Assembly: GCA_014655195.1 (NCBI GenBank) | Contig: BNBH01000002.1 | Location: 242,406-306,405, forward strand | DNA from: Streptomyces cellulosae | GTDB taxonomy: Bacteria; Actinomycetota; Actinomycetes; Streptomycetales; Streptomycetaceae | Length of the DNA: 64,000 nucleotides | Direction of reading: 5' to 3' | Shown: piece by piece, positions 54,865-63,915 of the stretch | Numbering within the stretch: the first letter of the stretch is position 1 | Layout of the letters: the number at the start of each line of letters is the position of its first letter | Position numbers and translations under genes: made by a program | Notes under the pieces: generated by a model | What the model was told of the DNA's origin: nothing | Database searches by the model: none | The model's input: the letters and a program-made list of their open reading frames with translations, nothing else

Positions 54865-56451
54865 GTGGATCAGCTGGCCCTGCTGTTCGCCCTGTTGCTC
54901 GGGGCGGTCGTGAGCGTCCCCGTGGGGGAGCGGCTGAGGCTGCCGGCGCCGGTGCTGATGACGGTGTTCGGGATCGTCCTGGCGCTGCTGGAGTTCGTGC
55001 CCAACGTCGAGGTGCCGCCCGAGCTGATCCTGCCGCTGCTGCTGCCGCCCCTGCTCTACGCGGCCGTGCGCCGCACCTCCTGGCGGCAGTTCGCGGCCAA
55101 CGTCCGGCCGATCCTGCTGCTGGCGGTGGCGCTGGTCTTCGTCACCACCTTCTGCGTCGCCGCCGTCGCCCACGCGATCGTGCCGGGGCTGCCGCTGGCC
55201 GCCGCCGTCGCCCTCGGCGCGCTGGTCGCCCCGCCCGACCCGGTCGCGGCGACCGCGGTCGCCGGCAAGCTGGGGCTGCCCCGCCGGCTGGTGTCGATCC
55301 TGGAGGGCGAGGGCCTCTTCAACGACGTCACGGCGATCGTGCTGTACCACGTGGCCGTGGCCGCCGCCGTGAGCGGCACCTTCTCGCCCTGGTCGGCCGG
55401 GCTCGACCTGGTGCTGTCGGCGGTGGTGGCGGTCGCCGTCGGGCTGGTGCTCGGCTGGGCCACCAACAAGGCGATGGACCTGCTCGGCGACCCCACCCTC
55501 CAGGTCGCGCTGACCCTGCTGGTGCCGTTCGCCGCGTACGTCCTCGCCGAGGAACTGCACGGCTCCGGCGTCCTCGGGGTGCTGGTCACCGCGCTGTTCC
55601 TGGTGGAGTACGCCACCGACGCCGACGACGTGATGGCGCGGCTGGCCGGGCACACCTTCTGGGACATCGTGGACACCCTGGTCACCGGGGTGGCGTTCGG
55701 CCTGGTCGGCCTGGAGCTGCACAACGCGGTCGACACGGCGGCCGGGCACTGGGGCGAGCTGCTGAGCTGGTCGGCGGCGGTCGTCGGGGTGGTCGTGTTC
55801 GTGCGGCTGGCGTGGCTGCTGCCGGCGACCTGGCTGACCAAGCGGCTGCACAGCGAGCGGGACGTCGGCGAGGAGATCCCGCTGAGCTGGCGCGAGACCG
55901 TGGTGATGTGGTGGTCCGGGATGCGCGGGGTGGCGTCCGTCGCGCTGGCCCTCGCCATCCCGCTGGAGACCGAGTCCGGGGCCGACTTCCCCGCCCGCGG
56001 CGAGATCGTCTTCATGGCGTTCGGCGTGGTCCTGGGCACGCTCCTCGTACAGGGGCTCACCCTGCCGTGGCTGGTGGGGAAGCTCGGGGTGCGCGGCGAC
56101 ACCGGACGGGAGAAGGAGCTGGAGCGCCGGCTCGCCGTCCGGGCCGCGAAGGCCGCCAAGCGCAGGCTGCGGGAGATCGAGGACGTGGAGGAGCTGCCGG
56201 AGGACCTGTCCGAGCAGCTGATGCGCCGGGCCTTCGACATGGGCGTGCGGATCAGCCCGGACATCGCGGACGACGAACGGCGCGAGGCGGTCCGGCAGCG
56301 CAGCAAGCGGCTGAAGCGGATCCGGCGCATCGAGCAGGAGATGCTGAGCGCCGCCCGGCACGAGGTGCTCACCGCGCGCAGCGAGCCGGGCGCCGACCCC
56401 GAGGTGGTGGACCGGGTGCTGCGTCATCTGGACGTGCGCAGTCTGCGCTGA
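54865..56451 (+). CDS. Na+/H+ antiporter (CPA1 type)
   Basis: A 528-residue membrane protein with about 12 helices, exchanging cytoplasmic Na+ for protons. Seen: LVAPPDPVAATAVAGKLGLP with the conserved Asp, ILEGEGLFNDVTAIVLYHVA (GEGLFND), and WSGMRGVASVALALAIPLET. A cytoplasmic, helical charged tail follows from about residue 415 (LERRLAVRAAKAAKRRLREI). The start is GTG at 54865, nine bases after GGGAG; a GTG six bases earlier is too close to that site. Confidence 0.92.
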   Translation: MDQLALLFALLLGAVVSVPVGERLRLPAPVLMTVFGIVLALLEFVPNVEVPPELILPLLLPPLLYAAVRRTSWRQFAANVRPILLLAVALVFVTTFCVAAVAHAIVPGLPLAAAVALGALVAPPDPVAATAVAGKLGLPRRLVSILEGEGLFNDVTAIVLYHVAVAAAVSGTFSPWSAGLDLVLSAVVAVAVGLVLGWATNKAMDLLGDPTLQVALTLLVPFAAYVLAEELHGSGVLGVLVTALFLVEYATDADDVMARLAGHTFWDIVDTLVTGVAFGLVGLELHNAVDTAAGHWGELLSWSAAVVGVVVFVRLAWLLPATWLTKRLHSERDVGEEIPLSWRETVVMWWSGMRGVASVALALAIPLETESGADFPARGEIVFMAFGVVLGTLLVQGLTLPWLVGKLGVRGDTGREKELERRLAVRAAKAAKRRLREIEDVEELPEDLSEQLMRRAFDMGVRISPDIADDERREAVRQRSKRLKRIRRIEQEMLSAARHEVLTARSEPGADPEVVDRVLRHLDVRSLR

Positions 56452-56502
56452 GCGCCGCCGCGTTGCCGCCGTCCGCCGTCGCCCGCTCCGTAGGGTCGGG
56501 GC

Positions 56503-57246
56503 ATGACACGCAATGTTGTGATCAGCGGCGGCGGCACCGGGATCGGGCTGGCCACCGCGCAGACGTTCGCCGCCGACGGCGACCGCGTCCTGCTCATCGG
56601 GCGGCGCGGCGACGTCCTGGAGCGGGCCGAGGTGCCCGGCGCGCTGACCTACGCCGCCGACCTGGCCGACCCCGAGGCCGTGCGGGGCGTGTCCGGGTTC
56701 GTGGGGCGCGAGTTCGGCGCAGTGGACGTGCTCGTCCACTGCGCGGGCGGCAACGGGCTGCTGGAGCCGCCGGTGGGCGGCGACGACCCGCTCGACGCCG
56801 TCGCCCGCGACTGGACGGTCAACTTCCGGCTCAACGTGCTGACCGCCGTGCTGCTCACCGAGGCGCTGCGGGACCGGCTCGCCGTGCCCGGCGGCCGGGT
56901 GCTGTTCCTCAGCTCCATCGCCGCCAGGCGCGGCTCCGGCCGGGTGTCGTACGCGGCGGCCAAGGCGGGACTGCACCCGTACGCCCACGCCCTGGCCCGC
57001 GAGCTGGGGCCGCACGGGATCACCGTGAACGTGGTCGCGCCCGGTTACATCGAGGACACCGCGTTCTTCGGCGGCGACGGCCTGGACGAGGAGCGGCGGG
57101 CCCGGCTGATCGCCGAGACCTCGGACAAGCGCGCGGGCCGCCCCGGTGACGTCGCGGCGACCCTGCACTGGCTCGCCTCGCACGGCGCCGGCCACATCAC
57201 CTCGCAGATCATCCAGGTGAACGGCGGCGCCGAGCGCGGCTGCTGA
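56503..57246 (+). CDS. Short-chain dehydrogenase/reductase
   Basis: A 247-residue classical SDR with nucleotide motif VVISGGGTGIGLATAQTFAA, VLVHCAGGNG in place of NNAG, catalytic Ser in VLFLSSIAARRGSG, and YAAAKAG (Tyr-x3-Lys). ISQIIQVNGG-like sequence near the end (TSQIIQVNGGAERGC) is typical of ketoacyl-reductase-like SDRs. The substrate is unknown. It ends seven bases from the convergent mscS gene. Confidence 0.9.
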   Translation: MTRNVVISGGGTGIGLATAQTFAADGDRVLLIGRRGDVLERAEVPGALTYAADLADPEAVRGVSGFVGREFGAVDVLVHCAGGNGLLEPPVGGDDPLDAVARDWTVNFRLNVLTAVLLTEALRDRLAVPGGRVLFLSSIAARRGSGRVSYAAAKAGLHPYAHALARELGPHGITVNVVAPGYIEDTAFFGGDGLDEERRARLIAETSDKRAGRPGDVAATLHWLASHGAGHITSQIIQVNGGAERGC

Positions 57247-57253
57247 GGCCTTC

Positions 57254-58378
57254 TCAGCGCGGGTGCCGGGCCGGGTGGGTGTGGGCCCGGCGCGCCGCCG
57301 GCAGGGCGTCCGCGGGCGCGCCCTCCCGGCCGTCCCGCGGCGGCGGCACCGCGTCGGCGGTGTTGACCCGGGGCAGCGCGTAGGGGTGCTCGTCGGCCAG
57401 GAAGCGCATCATCCGCTCGCGGACCGTGACCCGGACCGTCCAGATGTCGTCCGCGTCCTTGGCCGTCACCAGCGCCCGCACCTCCAGCGTGCTCGGCGTG
57501 CTGTCCGTGACGGTCAGGTTGCAGGCGCGGCCGTCCCACTCCGGGCACTCCCGCAGGATGTCGCGCAGCTTCTCGCGCATGGCGTCCAGCGGGGCGCTGT
57601 GGTCCACGTGCCAGAAGACGGTGCCGGTCATCTGCGGGGTGCCGCGCGACCAGTTCTCGAACGGCTTGGAGGTGAAGTACGACACCGGCATGGTGATCCG
57701 CCGCTCGTCCCAGGTGCGCACGGTCAGGAAGGTGAGGGTGATCTCCTCGACCGTGCCCCACTCGCCGTCGACCACCACGGTGTCGCCGATGCGCACCATG
57801 TCGCCGAACGCGATCTGCAGCCCCGCGAACATGTTGCTCAGCGTCGACTGGGCGGCGACACCGGCGACGATGCCGAGGATGCCCGCCGAGGCCAGCAGTG
57901 AGGCGCCGGCCGCCCGCATCGCGGGGAACGTCAGCAGCATCGCGGCCACCGCGACCACCCCCACCACCGCCGACACCACGCGGCGGATCAGCGTCACCTG
58001 GGTGCGCACCCGGCGCACGCGGGCCGGGTCGCGCTCCCGGTGGTTGGAGGCGTACCGGGTGTAGGAGGTCTCCACGACGGCGGCGGCGATCCGGATGGTC
58101 AGCCAGGCGGCCGAACCGATCAGCACCAGGGTGAGCACCCGGCCGACCGCGACGTCGTGCGAGGTCAGCAGCCGGGTCTCGTCGTACGAGGCTCTGAGCA
58201 GGACCGCGCAGAGCAACAGCTGGTACGGGATCCGGCCCCGGCGCAGCAGGCCCCACAGCGGTGTCTCGTGGTGGCGTTCGTCGGCCTTCCGCAGCAGACG
58301 GTCGGTGGCCCAGCCCAGCAGCAGCGTCAGCACCACCGAGCCGCCGACCACGATCAGCGGGCGCAGCACGTCATCCAT
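57254..58378 (-). CDS. MscS-family mechanosensitive channel
   Basis: A 374-residue small-conductance channel protein. Helices near residues 5-22, 45-60 and 75-95 precede the pore region GASLLASAGILGIVAGVAAQ and STLSNMFAGLQIAFGDMVRI. The beta domain holds VVVDGEWGTVEEITLTFLTV and WDERRITMPVSYF. These channels release osmolytes on hypo-osmotic shock. The start is ATG at 58378; the frame further upstream is open but unconserved. It is divergent from the hydrolase gene. Confidence 0.9.
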   Translation of the reverse strand: MDDVLRPLIVVGGSVVLTLLLGWATDRLLRKADERHHETPLWGLLRRGRIPYQLLLCAVLLRASYDETRLLTSHDVAVGRVLTLVLIGSAAWLTIRIAAAVVETSYTRYASNHRERDPARVRRVRTQVTLIRRVVSAVVGVVAVAAMLLTFPAMRAAGASLLASAGILGIVAGVAAQSTLSNMFAGLQIAFGDMVRIGDTVVVDGEWGTVEEITLTFLTVRTWDERRITMPVSYFTSKPFENWSRGTPQMTGTVFWHVDHSAPLDAMREKLRDILRECPEWDGRACNLTVTDSTPSTLEVRALVTAKDADDIWTVRVTVRERMMRFLADEHPYALPRVNTADAVPPPRDGREGAPADALPAARRAHTHPARHPR

Positions 58379-58485
58379 GCTCCCGAACCTAACCGGCCCG
58401 CTCCGGCATGAACATGTGACTTCCGTCCGGTTCCGGGTAGTGCCGCCCGCGAGGTCCGTCACACCCGGCTGGCACCATGGGTTTC

Positions 58486-59085
58486 ATGAACATCATGCTC
58501 TTTCACTCGACCTACGGACTGCGCCCCGCGGTGCACCGGGCCGCGGACCGGCTGCGCGCGGCCGGACACGAGGTGTGGACGCCGGACCTCTTCGAGGGCC
58601 GCACGTTCGACACCGTCGAGGAGGGCATGGAGTACAAGGACGAGGTGGGCAAGGACGAGCTGCTGAAGCGGGCCGTCCTGGCGGCGGCGCCCTACTCGGA
58701 GCGCGGCCTGGTGTACGCGGGCTTCTCCTTCGGCGCCTCGGTGGCGCAGACGCTGGCCCTCGGCGACGAGAAGGCCAAGGGGCTGCTGCTGCTGCACGGC
58801 ACCTCCGACATCGCGGAGAACGCCGCGGCCGACGGGCTGCCGGTGCAGCTGCACGTCGCCGAGCCGGACCCGTTCGAGACCGACGACTGGCTCACCGCCT
58901 GGTACCTGGGCATGGGCCGGGCCGGGGCCGACGTGGAGGTCTACCGGTACGCGGGCGCCGGACACCTCTACACCGACCCCGACCTGCCCGACCACGACGA
59001 GGAGGCCGCCGAGGCCACCTGGCGGACGGCGCTCGGCTTCCTCGACTCGCTGGAGGAGGACGCGGGCCGAGTACCCGCCGAGTGA
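58486..59085 (+). CDS. Dienelactone hydrolase-family protein
   Basis: A roughly 199-residue alpha/beta hydrolase: NIMLFHSTYGLRPAVHRAAD, VWTPDLFEGRTFDTVEEG, nucleophile elbow GLVYAGFSFGASVAQTLALG with Ser where true dienelactone hydrolases have Cys, LLLLHGTSDIAENAA, and the catalytic His in YAGAGHLYTDPDLPDHDE. The substrate is unknown. ATG at 58486 (MNIMLFHS) is preferred; ATG at 58477 adds three residues and neither has a clear ribosome site. The stop codon abuts the phoD stop with no spacer. Confidence 0.85.
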   Translation: MNIMLFHSTYGLRPAVHRAADRLRAAGHEVWTPDLFEGRTFDTVEEGMEYKDEVGKDELLKRAVLAAAPYSERGLVYAGFSFGASVAQTLALGDEKAKGLLLLHGTSDIAENAAADGLPVQLHVAEPDPFETDDWLTAWYLGMGRAGADVEVYRYAGAGHLYTDPDLPDHDEEAAEATWRTALGFLDSLEEDAGRVPAE

Positions 59086-60768
59086 TCAGACGGGCGCGTC
59101 GGCCCGCTCGACCTTCTGCGTGCCGCTGCGCGTGCGGTAGGAGCGGGCCCAGGTCGCGCCGGCGTCCGGCTCGGTGCGGTCGGACAGCACGTAGTAGTCC
59201 ATCTGCGCCCGCTCGGCCGTGAGGTCCAGCACCCCGAAGCCGTGCCGGTCGGTGTCCACCCAGTGCACGTGCCGGTTGGCGGCCCGGATCAGCGGGGCGG
59301 CGACCGCGGACACCGAGCCCTCGGAGACCTTGAGGATGTCGTCGAGGTTGTCGGAGGTGACCGACGTGACCACGAACTCCGTGGCGGCGGACGCCGACAG
59401 CGGGTAGGTGCCGGCGTTCACCGGCACGTCGTTCGCCCACGCCATGTGGATGTCGCCGGTGAGGAACACCGTGTTGCGGATGGCGTTGGCGCGCAGGTGG
59501 GCGAGCAGCTCGCGGCGGTCCGCGGTGTAGCCGTCCCACTGGTCGGTGTTGAGGGCGAGCCCCTCCTGCGGCAGGCCGAGCAGCTTCGCGAGCGGCTTCA
59601 GCAGGCTCGCGGGCAGGGAGCCCAGCGCGAACGGCGAGATCATCACCGAGGTGCCGACCAGCCGCCAGGTGGTGTCGGACGCCGACAGGCCCGCCTTCAG
59701 CCAGTCGAGCTGGGCGCGGCCGGTGAGGGTGCGGCCGGGGTCGTCCACGTCGCCGTCGCCGAGCGAGACCTGCTGCGAGCGGAAGGTCCGCAGGTCCAGC
59801 AGTGACAGGTCGGCCAGCTTGCCGAAGCGCAGCCGCCGGTAGGTGGTGCCCTCGACGGCCGGGCGGACCGGCATCCACTCGAAGTACGCCTGCTTGGCGG
59901 CGGCCTGCCGGGCGGCCCAGGCGCCCTCCGTGCCCTCGGTGTGGTTCTCCGCGCCCCCGGACCAGGTGTCGTTGGCGAACTCGTGGTCGTCCCACATGGC
60001 GACGACCGGGGCGGTGGCGTGCAGCGCCTGGAGGTCCGGGTCGGTCTTGTAGCGGGCGTGCCGGACGCGGTAGTCGGCGAGGGTGACGATCTCGTGGGCG
60101 GGGGAGTGCGGGCGGACGACCGTGCCGCGGGTGCCGTAGTCGCCGGAGCCGTACTCGTAGATGTAGTCGCCCAGGTGCAGCCAGGCGTCCAGGTCGCCGC
60201 GGGCCGCGAGATGGCGGTACGCGGCGAAGTGCCCGGCCTCCCAGTTGGCGCAGGAGACCACCCCGAGGCGCAGCCCCGCCACGGAGGCGTCGGGGGCGGG
60301 CGCGGTGCGGGTGCGGGCCGCGGGGGAGTCGGCACCGCCGGCGGAGAAGCGGAACCAGTAGTCGGTGGCGGGCCTGAGGCCGCGGACGTCCGCCTTCACG
60401 GTGTGGTCGGAGGCGGCGGTGGCGACGACCGTGCCCTGGGCGACGACGTCGCTGAACGCCCGGTCGCGGGCGACGGTCCAGCGCACCTCGGTGTCGGGGC
60501 CCGCGCCGGAGCCGGGGAGGGCGTCCGGGGTGGGTGTCACGCGGGTCCACAGCAGCACGCCGTCCGGCAGCGGGTCGCCGGAGGCGACGCCGTGCAGGAA
60601 GGCGGGGGCCGACTGGGCGGCGCGGGCGGGCAGTGCCGCGGCGAGCGGTCCGGCCAGCGCCGCGGTGGCGGCGGCCGCCTTGACGACGGTGCGGCGGCGC
60701 GGGGTGAGGGAGGCGGTGTCCGCGGTGGCGGAGACGGCGCTCTCGGTTCTTCCGTGTCGACTGGTCAC
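59086..60768 (-). CDS. phoD: PhoD-type alkaline phosphatase, Tat-exported
   Basis: A 560-residue secreted phosphodiesterase/monoesterase. A twin-arginine signal is seen at about residues 24-50 ([20 protein letters not shown], then ALPARAAQ). The N-terminal fibronectin-like domain has [20 protein letters not shown]. Metal-site motifs are [46 protein letters not shown] and [15 protein letters not shown]. PhoD enzymes use Fe3+/Ca2+ and scavenge phosphate; PhoP control is usual in Streptomyces. The start is GTG at 60768. Confidence 0.93.
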   Translation of the reverse strand: MTSRHGRTESAVSATADTASLTPRRRTVVKAAAATAALAGPLAAALPARAAQSAPAFLHGVASGDPLPDGVLLWTRVTPTPDALPGSGAGPDTEVRWTVARDRAFSDVVAQGTVVATAASDHTVKADVRGLRPATDYWFRFSAGGADSPAARTRTAPAPDASVAGLRLGVVSCANWEAGHFAAYRHLAARGDLDAWLHLGDYIYEYGSGDYGTRGTVVRPHSPAHEIVTLADYRVRHARYKTDPDLQALHATAPVVAMWDDHEFANDTWSGGAENHTEGTEGAWAARQAAAKQAYFEWMPVRPAVEGTTYRRLRFGKLADLSLLDLRTFRSQQVSLGDGDVDDPGRTLTGRAQLDWLKAGLSASDTTWRLVGTSVMISPFALGSLPASLLKPLAKLLGLPQEGLALNTDQWDGYTADRRELLAHLRANAIRNTVFLTGDIHMAWANDVPVNAGTYPLSASAATEFVVTSVTSDNLDDILKVSEGSVSAVAAPLIRAANRHVHWVDTDRHGFGVLDLTAERAQMDYYVLSDRTEPDAGATWARSYRTRSGTQKVERADAPV

Positions 60769-60812
60769 AGCCGATCAGGTTACTGACGCGTACATGCCGC
60801 GTGTAGACGCCG

Positions 60813-60844
60813 GAGCGGGCGAACCCGGGAAAGTTCGCCCGCTC
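60813..60844 (-). terminator. 12-bp perfect hairpin between dsbA-like gene and phoD
   Basis: GAGCGGGCGAAC (60813-60824) and GTTCGCCCGCTC (60833-60844) pair perfectly over an 8-base loop. It lies 36 bases past the stop of the thioredoxin-like gene and 45 bases before phoD, so it probably ends the first transcript. It may also overlap phoD control. Confidence 0.6.
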
Positions 60845-60879
60845 TTCAACCACCCGTCGGCGGGGCGTCGTCGGGTACG

Positions 60880-61692
60880 TCAGCCCTTGAGTGCCTTGTC
60901 GACCGCCGTGGTGAACTCGGCCGCCGTCATGGGCGCGTTCTGCCCGTCGGAGCCGGTCAGCTTCTCGCCGTCCATCTTCACGGTCGGCGTGCCCTGGACG
61001 TCGCTGCTGTCGAACTTGTCCGACATCTCCAGCGCCCAGCGGTCGTAGGTGCCGTCCTTCACGGCCGCCTGGAACTCCTTGTTGTTCTTCAGGGCGTCCA
61101 CCGTGTCGGCGATCTTGATCAGGTAGGCGTCGTCCTTGAACGTGTCGTCCGTCTCCTCGGGGTGGAACTCCGAGGAGTAGAGGGCCGACTTGTACTCCAG
61201 GAACGCCTCGGGGCTCACGTTCAGCGCGGCGCCCAGGGCGCTCAGCGCGTTCTTCGAGCCCTCGCCGGTGAGATTGCGGTCCAGGAACGAGGCGCCTATG
61301 AACTGCAGCTTGTACTTGCCGTCCGCGACGTCCTTCTCGATCGTCCCGCCGACCGCCTGCTCGAAGGAGGCGCAGATCGGGCAGCGCGGGTCCTCGTAGA
61401 CCTCGAGGGTCTTCTTCGCGTCGGCCTTGCCGATGACGACGGTCGTGCCGTCCTTGCCGCTGGTGTTCGCCGGCTTGACCAGCTTCGCGCTCTTCGCGGC
61501 CTCCCAGTGGTCCGGCTTGTTCGCCTGGACCACCGCGTAGCCGATGCCGCCGGCCGCGGCCAGCACGCCGACCACGGACGCGGCGACGATCAGCTGCCGC
61601 CTGACCTTCGCCTTCTTCGCCTGACGCTCGCGCTCCTGACGCAGACGCTCGCGCGCCGCCGTCTTGGCCGTCTGGCTGTTCCGCTTGCTCAT
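60880..61692 (-). CDS. DsbA-like thioredoxin-fold membrane-anchored protein
   Basis: A 270-residue protein. A basic cytoplasmic head (QERERQAKKAKVRRQL) and one membrane helix (IVAASVVGVLAAAGGIGYAV) anchor an external thioredoxin-fold domain with active site EDPRCPICASFEQ (CPIC) and the cis-Pro in DVQGTPTVKMDGEKL. It is similar to the DsbA/DSBA-like thioredoxin (Thioredoxin_4) proteins of actinobacteria that form or shuffle disulfides in exported proteins. The start is ATG at 61692. The membrane protein 100 bases upstream runs in the same direction and could be a partner. Confidence 0.88.
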   Translation of the reverse strand: MSKRNSQTAKTAARERLRQERERQAKKAKVRRQLIVAASVVGVLAAAGGIGYAVVQANKPDHWEAAKSAKLVKPANTSGKDGTTVVIGKADAKKTLEVYEDPRCPICASFEQAVGGTIEKDVADGKYKLQFIGASFLDRNLTGEGSKNALSALGAALNVSPEAFLEYKSALYSSEFHPEETDDTFKDDAYLIKIADTVDALKNNKEFQAAVKDGTYDRWALEMSDKFDSSDVQGTPTVKMDGEKLTGSDGQNAPMTAAEFTTAVDKALKG

Positions 61693-61742
61693 GGTGATGT
61701 CTCCACAGGGGACGCACACGGGTCGTGTGCGGAGGTGCGTAC

Positions 61743-61752
61743 GGGGGGGGGG
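61743..61752. repeat. Run of ten G
   Basis: A homopolymer of ten G lies in the 100-base gap between the unassigned membrane protein and the DsbA-like gene. It is the longest such run seen in the window. It may vary in length between cells or be a sequencing or assembly error. Confidence 0.85.
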
Positions 61753-61792
61753 ACTGCAGATGCTCGGACGGCCGCCCGGGGCGTGATCCGCC

Positions 61793-62500
61793 TCAGGCGG
61801 CGAGGGAGCACGGCGGCCCGCGCCGTCCCAGGGAGTGCGCGAGGAGCAGGGTGCGCGCCATGGTCGCGCGGTGCGGCGTGCGGACCGGCCGGCCCGCCTT
61901 CGGCGCCCGGCGCACGGTCACCACGGAGACGGCCAGCAGCAGCGGACGGACCGCCGTCGACGCCGTCGCCGCGACCGCGCCCAGCAGCTGGGCCAGCGCC
62001 CGCTCCCCGCGGCGCAGCCAGGCGGCGGCGAACAGGCCCACCCCGATGTGCGCGCCCAGCAGCAGCCAGGCGGTCGCCGGACCCGCCTCGGCCAGCACCG
62101 CCGCCACCCGGTCGCCGCCCTCGGCGGCGTGCCCGGTGACCCGGGCCAGCGGCGCGCCCACCCCGGTGCCGTCGCCGCACAGCACGTCGAACCCGACGGA
62201 GCGCAGGGGACCGGCGACCGGGCCGCCCATGCGGCCGTAGCAGACGTGCTGGCCGGTGGTGAAGACCGTGTCGGCGGCCAGCTCCAGCGGGATCAGCAGG
62301 GCGGCGATCCGCCCGAAGGAACGCTCCCGCCCCGCGAGCGCGTACGCCAGGCCGAACACGGCGGCGCCGATCGCGGCCACCGTGTTCAGCGGCAGCGGGG
62401 CCCCGGACAGCAGCACGTGCGACGCGGTGCTGAGCGTCACGACGACAGCCGTGAACAGCGCCGCGCGAACGGCTCTGAGCTGGGGTCCGGATATGTCCAT
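61793..62500 (-). CDS. Unassigned membrane protein
   Basis: A 235-residue protein with about five membrane helices (AALFTAVVVTLSTASHVLL, LNTVAAIGAAVFGLAYALA, IAALLIPLELAADTVFTTGQ, AWLLLGAHIGVGLFAAAWL and LAQLLGAVAATASTAVRPLL). An extracytoplasmic loop carries two Cys (QHVCYGRM and DVLCGDGT). The tail ends RTLLLAHSLGRRGPPCSLAA. I do not recognise a family. Because it is followed in the same direction by a thioredoxin-like gene, the paired loop Cys could be redox active; that is inference. The start is ATG at 62500. Confidence 0.75.
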   Translation of the reverse strand: MDISGPQLRAVRAALFTAVVVTLSTASHVLLSGAPLPLNTVAAIGAAVFGLAYALAGRERSFGRIAALLIPLELAADTVFTTGQHVCYGRMGGPVAGPLRSVGFDVLCGDGTGVGAPLARVTGHAAEGGDRVAAVLAEAGPATAWLLLGAHIGVGLFAAAWLRRGERALAQLLGAVAATASTAVRPLLLAVSVVTVRRAPKAGRPVRTPHRATMARTLLLAHSLGRRGPPCSLAA

Positions 62501-62568
62501 GGCGGCTACGAGTGTGGCACGTGCTCCGTTAAGGGATCCCTAAAGGGGCCCTGTGAATGTGCGGAAGG

Positions 62569-63915
62569 TTACAGCCCCGGAATCCGGCCGTTGCGGAACA
62601 GGTCGAGGAAGATCTGGTGGTCCCGGCGGGCCCGCGCCCCGTAGTCGTGGGCGAAGTCCACGAGCAGCGGCGTCAGCGCGTCCTCGTCGGCCGCGATGGC
62701 CGCGTCGATGGCCCGCTCCGTGGAGAACGGCACCAGCGACTCGCCGGAGGTGTCGTCCGCCGCCGCGTGCATCGCCGCCGTCGCCCGGCCCAGGTCGGCG
62801 ACCACCAGCGCCATCTCCTCCGGGTCGTCCAGGTCGCTCCAGTCCAGGTCCACCGCGTACGGCGAGACCTCCGCGACCAGCTGTCCGGCGCCGTCCAGCT
62901 CGGTCCAGCCCAGCCACGGGTCGGCGTGCGCCTGCAGGGCCCGCTGGGAGATCACCGTGCGGTGCCCCTCGTGCAGGAAGTACTCCCGCACCGCCGGGTC
63001 CGCGATGTGCCGGGAGACGGCGGGGGTCTGCGCCTGCTTGACGTAGATCACGACGTCGTTCTCCAGGGCGTCGCTGTGCCCCTCGAGCAGGATGTTGTAC
63101 GACGGCAGCCCGGCCGAGCCGATGCCGATCCCGCGGCGGCCCACCACGTCCTTCACGCGGTAGGAGTCCGGGCGGGCCAGCGAGGAGTCCGGCAACGTCT
63201 CCAGATAGCCGTCGAACGCGGCGAGCACCTTGTAGCGCGTGGCCGCGTCCAGCTCGACCGCGCCGCCGCCGGCCGTGAAGCGGCGCTCGAAGTCGCGGAT
63301 CTCCGTCATCGAGTCCAGCAGCGAGAACCGGGTCAGCGACCGGGCGTCCCGCAGCACGTCCAGCAGCGGACCCTGCGCGGTGTCCAGCGTGAACGGCGGC
63401 ACCTCGTCGTCCTTCGCGCCCGTCGCCAGGGCGTGGATCCGCTCCCGGTAGGCGGCCCCGTACACCGACACCAGGTCGGTGATCTGCTCGTCGCTGAGCG
63501 CCTTCGCGTAGCCGATCAGCGCCATCGACGCCGCGAACCGCTTCAGGTCCCACAGGAAGGGGCCGACGTACGCCTCGTCGAAGTCGTTGACGTTGAACAC
63601 GAGGCGGCCGTTGGAGTCCATGTACGTGCCGAAGTTCTCCGCGTGCAGATCGCCGTGGATCCACACGCGCGACGTGCGCTCGTCCAGGTACGGCCCGCTG
63701 TACGCGGCGCCGCCGTGCCCGCCGTGCTCGGCGGACAGGTCGTGGTAGAAGAGGCTCGCCGTTCCGCGGTAGAACGCGAACGCCGACGCCGCCATCTTCC
63801 GGAACTTCACCCGGAACGCGGCCGGGTCGGCGGCCAGGAGCTCGCCGAAGGCGGTGTCGAGGACGGCGAGGATCTCCTCGCCGCGGTGCTCGTCGCTGAG
63901 CTGCGGGTCCGGCAT
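62569..63915 (-). CDS. DUF2252 domain protein
   Basis: A 448-residue protein of the DUF2252 family, which has a protein-kinase/phosphotransferase-like fold. Seen: FYRGTASLFYHDLS, WIHGDLHAENFGTYMDSNG (Asp of an HGDLHxxN catalytic-like loop), VFNVNDFDEAYVGPFLWDLK (second Asp) and GIGSAGLPSYNILLEGHSD. Biological role and substrate are not known; aminoglycoside phosphotransferases have a similar HGDLHxxN loop. The start is ATG at 63915 after AGGAGG. The 85 bases beyond it to the window end hold nothing recognised. Confidence 0.88.
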   Translation of the reverse strand: MPDPQLSDEHRGEEILAVLDTAFGELLAADPAAFRVKFRKMAASAFAFYRGTASLFYHDLSAEHGGHGGAAYSGPYLDERTSRVWIHGDLHAENFGTYMDSNGRLVFNVNDFDEAYVGPFLWDLKRFAASMALIGYAKALSDEQITDLVSVYGAAYRERIHALATGAKDDEVPPFTLDTAQGPLLDVLRDARSLTRFSLLDSMTEIRDFERRFTAGGGAVELDAATRYKVLAAFDGYLETLPDSSLARPDSYRVKDVVGRRGIGIGSAGLPSYNILLEGHSDALENDVVIYVKQAQTPAVSRHIADPAVREYFLHEGHRTVISQRALQAHADPWLGWTELDGAGQLVAEVSPYAVDLDWSDLDDPEEMALVVADLGRATAAMHAAADDTSGESLVPFSTERAIDAAIAADEDALTPLLVDFAHDYGARARRDHQIFLDLFRNGRIPGL

